Below are positions 17,322-25,500 of a stretch of DNA of 64,000 nt, piece after piece. A program made the translations under genes and the position numbers. The DNA lies in contig NZ_CP141606.1 of the NCBI RefSeq assembly GCF_035593345.1, forward strand, positions 372,001-436,000. The letters run 5' to 3'. The stretch's first letter is position 1. Every line of letters begins with the position of its first letter. The DNA is from Lelliottia sp. JS-SCA-14. GTDB taxonomy: Bacteria > Pseudomonadota > Gammaproteobacteria > Enterobacterales > Enterobacteriaceae. Below the pieces are notes generated by a model, which searched no databases, had not been told where the DNA came from, and worked only from the letters and a program-made list of their open reading frames with translations.

Positions 17322-17815
17322 CTATTTTCCTTTAATCATTTTGTTGTACTCAGCTTTACTGATATCACCGCGAGCAAGGAATTCACGTAATACTTTAGGT
17401 GGTACCTCTATACCAGGAACTGGATACCCATGCCATCCACCAGCGTTATCAGGCTGAAACTCATACAATTTCCCATCACTCAATCCATACTTTTGTTTTC
17501 CGCCCTGGATTGAATTATTTAAAACATCTTGGGCTTGAGAATCACTTAAATCCATCGGTGTTCCCCATCCACCAGGGGCATGTTTGGGACTTGGTACATA
17601 ATTACTCTTGTCTGATAATAAGTCAGATAGTCCTTATTTTGCTCAGCAATCGGGGTGGTGGTTGTGTTCCCACCAGTTTCAATTACACCGTCAGTGTTCC
17701 CAGTATTGGTTATCGGTGTATAGCTGTTCTCTGTGTTGCCAGTGTGGGTGGATTGCCATCTTGGTCAAACTGCTGATCTCCGCCTGTATTTGTTGGCCCC
17801 TGTACAGCAATTTGA
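17322..17815 (-). pseudogene. Displaced CdiA C-terminal toxin module, broken by two frameshifts
   Basis: The last 77 codons (17322-17555) remain open and carry a common polymorphic-toxin C-terminus: GGWGTPMDLSDSQAQDVLNN, then YEFQPDNAGGWHGYPVPG, then DISKAEYNKMIKGK. Upstream, coding sense continues in other frames: SDKSNYVPSPKHAPGG joined to it, then NTGNTDGVIETGGNTTTTP, then NTGGDQQFDQDGNPP, so two indels and in-frame stops separate the parts. There is no start codon or secretion domain. It is a former CdiA tail that could be regained by recombination onto cdiA. Homology ends where the inverted symE copy 2 begins. Confidence 0.7.
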
Positions 17816-18095
17816 TCACCGCCACTACGATCGCAAGACCGAGATAAACCGGCGCTATACCCGCAGCGCCAGCTTGCGCCTGAACGGCCACTGGATGGAA
17901 GAAGCTGGGTTTACCACCGGCACACCGCTGGATGTACGGGTGATGCCGGGGTGTCTGGTTATTACCACCCGCCCGGCGGAAACGTCATTTATGAAAGACC
18001 TGAACAAGATCAACCGATTGCCGGAGAAAGAGCAGGAGCAGGTGAGGCGGTTTTTAATGGGAGTGGCGGCTAAGGTGATGCCTGAGTCGGTGTAA
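17816..18095 (+). pseudogene. SymE-family copy 2, 5' truncated
   Basis: From HYDRKTEINRRYTRSASLRL onward the protein matches symE copy 1, including the FTTGTPLDVRVMPGCLVITT core and a C-terminal NRLPEKEQEQVRRFLMGVAA. The first roughly 60 residues, the ribosome binding site, the LexA box and the symR region are missing; an open frame extends back to 17733 only by reading the antisense of the toxin remnant. It is probably silent unless read through from upstream. Confidence 0.7.
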
Positions 18096-18107
18096 GTTAG
18101 ACAAAGC

Positions 18108-18133
18108 AAAACCCGTCGGATAGGTCGGGTTTT
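18108..18133. terminator. Bidirectional terminator between symE copy 2 and an immunity gene
   Basis: AAAACCCG and CGGGTTTT close a stem with A and T runs on both sides, placed between two convergent genes. Confidence 0.75.
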
Positions 18134-18147
18134 AAGCTTATCTTTTA

Positions 18148-18402
18148 CTAAAACCCTTTACCCCTAAAAAGAAAGAATATTACCCATCCCCCGCCTAATA
18201 TTCCACCGCCAACGCCCCCTAATTTGATTGCATAAATAAGTTCACTCCAAGTTATATTAAAATAATCGCCGACAAGCCATAATAATGTTGCAAATGCTAG
18301 TTTTGTTATCAACGCAGCTAAAATCATACCAATAATGCATAAGAAAAACATTGAAATACAGATGATGAATCGCCCGGCGATGATTCGAGATGAATAATTC
18401 AT
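18148..18402 (-). CDS. Small membrane immunity protein (two to three TM segments)
   Basis: The 84-residue product is almost wholly hydrophobic (FIICISMFFLCIIGMILAAL; then FATLLWLVGDYFNITWSELI and a glycine-rich third stretch), so it is an inner-membrane protein. Its start overlaps the stop of the orphan toxin 18399-19229 by 4 bases. Small membrane immunity proteins of about 80 residues accompany ionophore-type CdiA toxins such as that of E. coli EC93. The FNI... segment resembles the 79-residue protein at 21316, suggesting a shared family. Function is by position and topology. Confidence 0.65.
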   Translation of the reverse strand: MNYSSRIIAGRFIICISMFFLCIIGMILAALITKLAFATLLWLVGDYFNITWSELIYAIKLGGVGGGILGGGWVIFFLFRGKGF

Positions 18403-19229
18403 TTTTTTAATTTTCCAATCGTTTGATCAGCAACTTTGCCACCAAGCTCTGAACCTATCGAACCCCCAATGTCGCCAGCAGTACCTGGAATATTGCTCGG
18501 TTTCATACCTTCTCGAATAATATCGTTTCGATTCACTTCTGCATATTTTATCCATGTTTGGTCAAATTTAGGATCCCAGCCATTTGTTACCCATTTCCCT
18601 ACTGCATTTGTAACTTTCTCGGAACCCCAGGCAACACCCTTTCCAATACCGTATCCTACAGTGGAACCAATGCCATTGGAAACAGCTCCAGAAATTGGAT
18701 CTTTATCATCTATCCAGTTCCCAAACGCACCGCCAGCAGCATTCCAGCCAACAGTACCCGCCAGACCATTACCCATACTGATAACGTTAACCCAGCCAGC
18801 AATCACAGCATTGGCCGGATCTATTGTGCCATCCGCAAGATAGCTTATTCCAGCATTTGCACTTGCCCCCAATCCCCACATAGCCAGTGCTTCTCCAGAG
18901 AGCGAAGCCGTCCCGCCCGCAGCAAGAGCAAATGCTACAGCATCTCTTTCATTTTGAGCTTTCTGACAACTGGCAGAACCAGGCGCATCGCCACAGCTCG
19001 CCATATCAATTCCGTACTGTTGTATCCATGCAGCCTGCGCATCTTCATTACCTGCAACTAGGTTGTTCTCAATCGCATTCTTCCCGGCGCTCGCCCCGGC
19101 AGCTGCTCCCGCAGTATCCCCACCAGCGATCCCCCCCGCCATACCTGACGATATACTTGCCAGCGTACTCAGCGTCTGCTTCTGGTCTTCCGTCAGCTTC
19201 GACAGGTCTTTCACATCTGGGTACAGCAC
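18399..19229 (-). CDS. Orphan CdiA C-terminal module with pre-toxin VENN region
   Basis: The 276-residue frame starts at a GTG and stays open upstream to about 19300 without a better start. Its N-terminal part (LYPDVKDLSKLTEDQKQTLS, ISSGMAGGIAGGDTAGAAAG, GKNAIENN) is the same pre-toxin VENN domain found in the full CdiA (LTEEQKQTISALS, AGKNAAENN). The remainder is a distinct toxin, glycine/alanine rich with hydrophobic helices (TVGYGIGKGVAWG), followed at once by a membrane immunity gene, which hints at a pore or ionophore toxin. It lacks the TPS secretion domain, so it cannot be secreted unless recombined onto cdiA. Upstream coding sense may continue in another frame after an A6 tract at 19286-19291. 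Confidence 0.72.
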   Translation of the reverse strand: MLYPDVKDLSKLTEDQKQTLSTLASISSGMAGGIAGGDTAGAAAGASAGKNAIENNLVAGNEDAQAAWIQQYGIDMASCGDAPGSASCQKAQNERDAVAFALAAGGTASLSGEALAMWGLGASANAGISYLADGTIDPANAVIAGWVNVISMGNGLAGTVGWNAAGGAFGNWIDDKDPISGAVSNGIGSTVGYGIGKGVAWGSEKVTNAVGKWVTNGWDPKFDQTWIKYAEVNRNDIIREGMKPSNIPGTAGDIGGSIGSELGGKVADQTIGKLKK

Positions 19230-19355
19230 GTTACAGCCATTTTTGTCTGTTGTACTTCCTCCACGGAATTTTTGCGCTGTTAAACTTTTTTCACCTGACT
19301 ACCGCCCATAACGTTATCGTGAGAACGGGCACTGTAAGGAATAACTGATAGCGAG

Positions 19356-19380
19356 TTCCCGGTCATTTAGGCCGGGAACA
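19356..19380. other. Perfect hairpin between toxin-immunity modules
   Basis: GTTCCCGG and CCGGGAAC form an 8-base perfect stem with a 9-base loop, 10 bases past the leftward gene ending at 19390. No T run follows, so terminator activity is uncertain; it may be the edge of a former module. Confidence 0.45.
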
Positions 19381-19389
19381 TCACAATAT

Positions 19390-19752
19390 CTAAATTAGTT
19401 CTTCGCCATTTAAAAGCACAATCACATTACTTGCGCCTAACTCCTGCCTGAACAGATCTGCTATTTCAGCAGTATTCAGTTCAGGGAAAGACTTATCATT
19501 TACTGAGATCAAAAAATATGACTTTGGTTCTTTTAGGCCAAATTCTTCAGCAATTAATAATTTAGTCTCTTGATTGTACTTTTCAACACAATCATTAATA
19601 AGTTCCAGTTCTCGGTAGCTTAAAATCATATGTGGTTCGAACATAAAATACGGACCGTCAAAAAGATAAGCGAACGTTTCCCTCATCATATCCAATCTTT
19701 TTTTCAACACATCAATACTTATTGATGTGTAACACACTATATCAATTGACAT
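19390..19752 (-). CDS. Orphan CDI immunity-type protein
   Basis: A 120-residue acidic soluble protein preceded by a GGTGG site, starting 9 bases after the stop of a truncated toxin tail. The product has no signal or transmembrane segment and no family I can name. It has the same orientation, AT-rich composition and coupling as the other immunity genes in the island, which is the only basis for the call. Confidence 0.6.
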   Translation of the reverse strand: MSIDIVCYTSISIDVLKKRLDMMRETFAYLFDGPYFMFEPHMILSYRELELINDCVEKYNQETKLLIAEEFGLKEPKSYFLISVNDKSFPELNTAEIADLFRQELGASNVIVLLNGEELI

Positions 19753-19761
19753 TTATCCACC

Positions 19762-19890
19762 TTACTTAATTCGTATTGGTTTTCCAGACTGGTCAATAAT
19801 AATTACTTTATCTAACCTTTTAATCGGCCAATCACTAAATTGCTTTTTTAAATCACTAACGCTTATTTTTGTATCTGCCAAGTTGATAAC
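19762..19890 (-). pseudogene. C-terminal fragment of a displaced toxin
   Basis: A short frame ends NLADTKISVSDLKKQFSDWP followed by IKRLDKVIIIDQSGKPIRIK and a stop. The closing segment looks like the end of a polymorphic toxin. No start is visible and the homology seems to end near the leader of symE copy 3. It is not on its own a gene. Confidence 0.5.
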
Positions 19891-19954
19891 AATTAGGCAC
19901 AGATAAAAATAAGGCCACCACAGGATAGTAACATAAAGAGATAAATTCAGATTA

Positions 19955-20023
19955 TTAAAGAGCGCGATGTAAAGGGGTTAGCGCACCCACCACAAACAGC
20001 TAATACGGAGTTGAATATGGCTG
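19955..20023 (-). ncRNA. Predicted antisense RNA SymR-like (copy 3)
   Basis: Minus-strand TTGGCA (20052-20057), a 16-base spacer and TAATAT (20030-20035) reproduce the symR promoter seen at copy 1, with a better -35. The downstream segment GGGT-GCGCTA-ACCC and a short T run near 19955 could end the RNA, more weakly than in copy 1. It would cover the start of the broken symE copy 3. Confidence 0.45.
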
Positions 20024-20472
20024 ACACAAATATTAAGCCAGAAGTCACTATTGCCAAAACAGATTCTGAAACTTTGGCCAATATTTCCAGAAATCGCTAA
20101 GCTGTACGCAAATCTGGCATCCAGGCGGCGAAAGAGAAAGCAAAATGTATTTCTAAAAACGTGCGACGCATGACGGTGAGTTATGTCAGCATCCGCCACT
20201 ACGATCGCAAGACCGAGAGAACCCGACGCTATACCCGCAGCGCCAGTTTGCGTCTGAACGGGCACTGGATGGACGAAGCTGGATTTACCACCGGTACGCC
20301 GCTGGATGTGCGGGTTATGCCCGGCTGTCTGGTTATTACCACTTTGCCAAAAGAATCCGCATTAATGAAAGTGATGAGCAAAACTGCTAACGGTTTACCA
20401 GAAAAAGAGCAACAGCAGGTTTTGGCATTTTTGCAGGGCGTAACGGCGAAAGTGACGCTTGAAAGCAAGTAA
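20017..20472 (+). pseudogene. SymE-family copy 3, interrupted by a nonsense codon
   Basis: The frame starts at ATG 20017 with GGAG upstream, like copy 1, and runs in register with it. Codon 28 is TAA (20098-20100) where copy 1 has GAA. The SymE core downstream is intact from MTVSYVSIRHYDRKTERTRR to the end, so a 103-residue product could start inside (20161) but no ribosome binding site is evident. The SOS promoter present at copy 1 is missing; homology upstream stops around 19940. Confidence 0.7.
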
Positions 20473-20486
20473 GTTTCGATAATTAG

Positions 20487-20512
20487 AAGAGCAGGATCTG
20501 TCCTGCTCTTAA
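20487..20512 (+). terminator. Terminator of symE copy 3
   Basis: AAGAGCAGGA and TCCTGCTCTT form a 10-base stem with a TCTG loop. The preceding TTTCGATAATTA is shared with the lafW and symE copy 1 terminators. Confidence 0.8.
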
Positions 20513-20521
20513 TTTATAAAA

Positions 20522-21106
20522 TTAGAACCGATAACCAATACCAATATTAAAACCATTAACTGCATGATCGTTAGCGCCATCATCCAGTTTTGAACCTTCA
20601 TAACCCACGTCAATGACAAAATTATCAAGCGGGCTGATCTGAACACCGGCTCCATAAACCAGTGATGTTGAATCATGGCTTCCGCTAACGATATTACCCA
20701 TGTCTACGTATTCACCAGGTCCTTGATAGTTTTTCCAGTTATAGTTGTAATCAACTTTATTATAGCTGGCTCCGAGCAGGGCGTAGACGCTAACGATCTC
20801 GTTAAAACGCCAGGCCGGGCCAGCAACCAGCGAGTAATATTTCACCTTCACATGCCGATCAATTTTATCTCGATCAACGTAATAAGAACTGCTCTCTGAA
20901 TCCGTCATAAAGGTAAATGATGTGATAACGCTCAACGGAGAATTCCACTCATAACGATATTTTAAATTCATACCGTTAGTGGTGCCAAAACCCTCAACAT
21001 GAGATTGTGCGTAACCAGCGGTAATAGAATTTTCAGCCTGTACGGCAGCAGAAGCACTTAGCGCAGACAGAAGCGCAGCGATTAATACAGTGTGTTTCAT
21101 TGACAT
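20522..21106 (-). CDS. Ail/Lom/OmpX-family outer membrane protein, copy 2
   Basis: A 194-residue near-duplicate of the 14480-15064 product: signal peptide ending SASAAVQA, ITAGYAQSHVEGFGTTNG, YYSLVAGPAWRFNEIVSVYA, and the C-terminal GFNIGIGYRF. Differences cluster in predicted surface loops, for example NYQGPGEYVDMGNIVSG against NYEGTRGLVDMGNVDGG. It lies tail-to-tail with symE copy 3, as the 16112 remnant does with symE copy 1, so symE plus an Ail-like gene looks like a duplicated unit. Confidence 0.87.
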   Translation of the reverse strand: MSMKHTVLIAALLSALSASAAVQAENSITAGYAQSHVEGFGTTNGMNLKYRYEWNSPLSVITSFTFMTDSESSSYYVDRDKIDRHVKVKYYSLVAGPAWRFNEIVSVYALLGASYNKVDYNYNWKNYQGPGEYVDMGNIVSGSHDSTSLVYGAGVQISPLDNFVIDVGYEGSKLDDGANDHAVNGFNIGIGYRF

Positions 21107-21248
21107 AAATCATCCTTAATAAGAAAAAATTTATTGTAACTCTTTAAAAATTAGCAATTTTTAGGGCGCTGCATCGTTATAAAATAAAGTGCACCAGTAT
21201 TCGGTATTTAACATTCGCCACTAAAATGACTATCTATTACGGCAGCAT

Positions 21249-21280
21249 ACCCAACCTGCATCTGATAGAAGAGGTTGGGT
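21249..21280. other. Hairpin beyond the 21316 immunity gene
   Basis: ACCCAACCT and AGGTTGGGT form a 9-base perfect stem with a 14-base loop. It sits 36 bases past the stop of the leftward membrane immunity gene and probably ends its transcript, although no T run follows. Confidence 0.5.
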
Positions 21281-21315
21281 CCTCAAATCATCGCTGATAA
21301 AATAATAACTTCCTA

Positions 21316-21555
21316 TTACTTACCACTTTTTTTTCTGTTGTTTAAGTATTGAAGAAGACAAATAACAAAACTAAGTAGAAAACCTACCCCGATCCCAACA
21401 GATAAAATATAATATATATCATCAAGGCTGATGTTAAATGTTTTAGTGCTAAAATAGAAAAAAACCTCGACAGATAGCTTTAGCCCAGCAAACAAGATAG
21501 ACAGTGTGAACGAATAAACAATAAACAATATTAAAAAAGACATAATGTATTTCAT
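21316..21555 (-). CDS. Small membrane immunity protein
   Basis: The 79-residue product has two long hydrophobic segments (IMSFLILFIVYSFTLSILFA and ILSVGIGVGFLLSFVICLLQ) and a basic C-terminus. It overlaps the toxin fragment 21552-21773 by 4 bases. Length, topology and the middle FNISLDD segment resemble the 84-residue protein at 18148. By analogy with ionophore-type CDI pairs it should protect the inner membrane. Confidence 0.65.
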   Translation of the reverse strand: MKYIMSFLILFIVYSFTLSILFAGLKLSVEVFFYFSTKTFNISLDDIYYILSVGIGVGFLLSFVICLLQYLNNRKKSGK

Positions 21556-21824
21556 TTTTTAACCTTTTCAATGACGATATTTCCTTTGTCATTAATAAAT
21601 GTGTTTATTATTTCTTTACTAGAGGCCCCAATATTACCACCAGCACCAATAGCACGCTCAGTTAAGGCAGCAGTTCCAAGCCATTCTCCAACAGCAGGAG
21701 CAACCGCTTTACTCAGTACTGGTATCGCCAGAGAAATTGCAGCTATAGTCTCTTTTGGCAAGTTATTCACCATTTGTAATTCATCATAATTATTAATGGT
21801 TGGGATGATTCCTGATAAAATTTT
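21552..21824 (-). pseudogene. Truncated orphan toxin C-terminus
   Basis: The frame is open from an in-frame stop near 21825 to 21552. The likely readable part is MVNNLPKETIAAISLAIPVL, KAVAPAVGEWLGTAAL and ...NDKGNIVIEKVKK, with hydrophobic helices compatible with a membrane-active toxin. It has no pre-toxin or secretion domain and overlaps a membrane immunity gene. An ATG start at 21773 is possible but poorly supported. Confidence 0.55.
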
Positions 21825-21891
21825 TAATACTTATCCTCACCAAGGTATAATGCTTCCTTGAATTTTTTAATTATCATTATCAACCGTTTTG

Positions 21892-22064
21892 TTATTCTGG
21901 TTTTATATACTCCCTGTTAAGTCTATTCGATATTTCAATATCATCGTCTCCGTACTGTTGGATTTTTTACTGAAAACGTCAAAAAAATCAATCATCTCTA
22001 AAGTATCACCCAATCCTACAAGTGAGCTTTCTCCCATAAATCCAATATGTTTCATGATTGCTGC
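21892..22064 (-). pseudogene. Frameshifted immunity-gene remnant
   Basis: From 22055 the minus strand reads MKHIGFMGESSLVGLGDTLE MIDFFDVFSKK, and after an A6 tract continues in another frame as IQQYGDDDIEISNRLNREYI KPE and a stop. One extra A would restore a single frame. There is no proper 5' end; an in-frame stop precedes it at once. It looks like the C-terminal part of a soluble immunity protein. Confidence 0.5.
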
Positions 22065-22167
22065 CACTTAAACTGAAGAATCGAAGGCTTAATTATGCCG
22101 TTGGTTTCTTGAACGATACCCCTGATAATAGATGCTCTGCACTTTGGCTGAATAACAGGTAAAACCA

Positions 22168-22194
22168 CCCGGCTCTGTGGCCGGGGGCTTTTTA
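22168..22194 (-). terminator. Terminator of the cdi operon
   Basis: CCCGGC and GCCGGG form a GC-rich stem that overlaps the cdiI stop codon. On the minus strand it is followed by GGTTTTACC. The T5 on the opposite side would serve rightward transcripts better, so it may act in both directions. Confidence 0.55.
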
Positions 22195-22491
22195 GCTTTT
22201 TATCGTGAAAGAGATATAAATATTATCACCTTTTAGTTTGCTTAAATGTTCTTTAGCATAACTACAACTTTCAGAATAATCAGACAAATTGCAGTGCCAG
22301 TCTGCATAAATATTCTCCATTTTATTATTGTTTTGCTGGTAAACATCCCCCCCAAGTACTGTCCATTTAGCTTCTGAAAACAATTCCAGAGCTTTGTTCG
22401 CGACAGACATAGGTAGCACAGCATCATTAATCCCTTTATCTAAAAGGCTTTTCCCACAACGAGAATACAGTTCCAGTATTTGATTGATCAT
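22192..22491 (-). CDS. cdiI: CDI immunity protein CdiI
   Basis: The 99-residue gene begins 18 bases after the cdiA stop, the fixed position of cdiI. The product is soluble, slightly acidic, with a CGKSLLDKGINDAVLPM start and a LGGDVYQQNNNKMENIYADW middle that recalls one of the catalogued Imm families (Imm40-like, from memory, not checked). It should bind and inactivate the toxin at the end of this CdiA. It is the last gene of the intact operon. Confidence 0.8.
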   Translation of the reverse strand: MINQILELYSRCGKSLLDKGINDAVLPMSVANKALELFSEAKWTVLGGDVYQQNNNKMENIYADWHCNLSDYSESCSYAKEHLSKLKGDNIYISFTIKS

Positions 22492-22509
22492 TTATATAAC
22501 CACTTACAT

Positions 22510-25500
22510 TTATTGTTTAGGTACAAAAAGACGGTGATTTATAGAACCATCTGGTTCGCGGATATATTCAAATACACCTTCTTTCCCACGGTAACTCCCT
22601 GATATTTCTAGCTTCAATCGTTCAACACCGTCGCCGCCAGTGATTACAGATATCGTTCCTTGACTGGCATGACCATCCACAGATTCCGGGAATGAGTGAT
22701 AATCGCCAGAAGATACTTGTTGTTTGACTTTGTCTGTATACGTCGTTCCCTCAAAGAAATCATCTGCACTAATAGAACCATTTTTATCGAATGATTCAGA
22801 TGCGTAACTTGTGCCTGTGTTTTCTTTTGGTCTTGGATTGATGAAAATTCCATCATTTTTTCCGGGTTGGCTTTCCGGCGATGCAGTAATAATAGAACCA
22901 TTCTTATCTGACTGATCCGGTGTAACTAGTGTTGTCCCTTTATTTGTATCCAGAACCGGATTCTCCAGTTTTTCGATACTCTCTGTACCAGCTAACTGAT
23001 CTCCACCAGTATGCAAAGGGCCATATTTATCTTGCAGTGAACCAATGTACTTACTGGTGATTTCATCATTACCCATCATTTCCAGGGTGACAAGATGATC
23101 CAGTTCATCAGATGTCATCTTATCCGCCAGGTCTTTTACTGCCACTCCGGCAAGACCCACAATACCTGCTTTCGCTCCTATCTCCAGCAATTGCTCCGCT
23201 ACCTTCGTCCGGCAAGGTGCAGCTATTGCACAGCCTCTGGCCAACAGACTCAGGTTATTATTCTCCGCCGCATTCTTCCCGGCCTGCGCCCCGGCTACCA
23301 CATCGGCTGTACTGTCACCGACCAGCCCGCCGATTATGCCTGCCGCCAGCGTGGAGAGCGCAGATATCGTCTGCTTCTGCTCTTCCGTCAGCTTGTCGCG
23401 AGGGATATCCGGATAGAGCTGCTGCGCAATATATTCACCCGCCACGGCACCGGATGCGCCAGCTAATGCGCTGTTACCGTTAATCTGCGCAACCACCGCC
23501 CCGACAACTGCATGGGCTATCAGGTTGGCTTCGGTGTTCACCTTGCCAGTGACCGGGTCAGTCGTCATATCGTGAATCATTTCAGCCAGGTACGGCGCAG
23601 AACCACCCGCCAGCGCTTTCGCCATATCGCCACCCGCCAGGCCCTGAATAGCGGCGGTTGCTGCCTGGATCCCCTGCTGAATACTGCCGCCCGTCCCGTA
23701 ATCCGATTTGCTGAACGCCTCGTTATACGCATTCTGGAACAGCTGACCATTGATATCCTCATCCGTCACCGGTTTCTCCGGATGCTCTTTCTGCCACTGA
23801 GTTTTCGCCGCCTCCCGCTCTTCCGGTGTGACGGTTTTCATTTTCTCAGTGGCTTTCTTCGTCGCTTCTATCTGCCCCTGCGTGCGCACGATATCCGCCG
23901 CCTGGCTCCCAATTTCCCCAATCGCCTGGATTTCCTGCAACCGCCGCTGCTCTTTTTCCTTGTCGAAGATAACGTCCAGTCCCGGATTGGCGTTCGCCAC
24001 GTCACGGCTCAGGTCATCGACGTTCTGCGTCTGCTTGTCCTTGTCGCGGATGGTGATGGTGCCGTCGCTGATAGCGGATTTGGTGGTCGAGTCCGCGCTG
24101 CCTTCGCCGTTAGCACCGACTAACAGACCGTTCGCCATGTTCCCCGCGAACTGACCGCCGATACTGCCGCCCGAACTCAGCCCTGCGCTCTGGTGCTCCA
24201 CCTCATATTCCGCGTGGTTGTCGATGTTGCTGAAGCCTAATGTGCCGGTGTCGAGCAGATTGTTTTCCGGCGCAGAGGTGCTGCTGATCACCGCGCCGTT
24301 CAGCTGCGTATGTTCGCCGACGGTGATATCAAACCCGCCTTTCCCGGCGAAGATGCCTGTCTGCTCCTGCACCGCGTCGTAGTTGCTGTGCATTTTGTCC
24401 TGGCTCAGATTTATTGATCCGGACCCACCGCCCATGCTCGCGCTGCCGCCCGCGCTGGCGTTCTGCTGTTTTGAGTCGTACTGGTCAGAATCCCTCTCGC
24501 TGGTCAGCGTCAGGTCGCGGCCCACGTCCATCGTCACTTTATCGCCGCTGATTTGCGCGCCCGTCAGCGTGGTATCGCGCCCGCTGACGATGGTCAGGTT
24601 ATTCCCGGCATCTATCGTGGTTTCGGTATGGGTGGTGCCGTTGCCGGTTTCGCTGCCTTTGCCTTTGTTGACGCTGGCGTTCACCGAGATACCGTTGCTG
24701 CCGCTGCCAAAGTTAATCCCAACGCCCACCGAGCCACCGTGGCTTTCGTTTTTGCCCTCCAGGCTGTGGGTGTTCTCTGCCGAAATCAGGTTCACGTCGC
24801 GTGCGGCATCAAGCGTGATGTCATTTCCGGCGCGTATCTGACTGCCGGTGACATTCACATCGCTGTCGGTAGCCTTAATGCTGAGATTGTTCCCCGCCTG
24901 TATCGTGCTGCCCTGGCTGTCGTGATTCGTCTGCGTCTGCTCAGATTTTGACGACTGGCTGCCGTAAGAGAGGTTAATACCTATCACCGCCGCCGGGTCG
25001 CCGCCCTGAGCCTGATTCAGTTCGTTACCCTGATACGCCTGCACACCCGACAGCGCTGCCTTCATGCCGTCCAGCGCCGCCATCCGCCCGTTGCTCTCTT
25101 TTTCCTTATTCGCCGTGTTCGCGCTGGTCACCGCCTGGTTAATCGCGCTGCCCACCGAGCCGGAGAGCGCCAGCGTCAGCCCGCTGCTGCTCTGCTCGAC
25201 GGTGTGCTTCGAGCTGGAATCATTGTCGGCGGCGAGGATATCCACCTGTTTACCCTGCAGGGCAATGTCATTGCCTGCCAGCACGTCCGAGCCTTTGATG
25301 GTCAGCCCGTTGCCCGCCACCATATTCACGTCGCCGTTGATGCTGCCTACCGTGCTGCCTGCGCTGGTCAGCGAGGTGCCGGTGTCGGTGGTTTTCAGGT
25401 CATTCGTGCCGTAGCTGATGCCGATACCGCCGGTGCCGCTTAAGCCCGATTTTTTCTCCTGATGCTGATGCATCTCGTCGTGCTGTTCGGTCGCGGCCGT

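Noticed and set aside
19300..19380. Coding trace MTGNSLSVIPYSARSHDNVM on the minus strand as part of an insertion sequence or of the orphan CdiA
   Set aside because: It could join the orphan toxin through an A6 frameshift, but I cannot identify it and no inverted repeats or target duplication were found.
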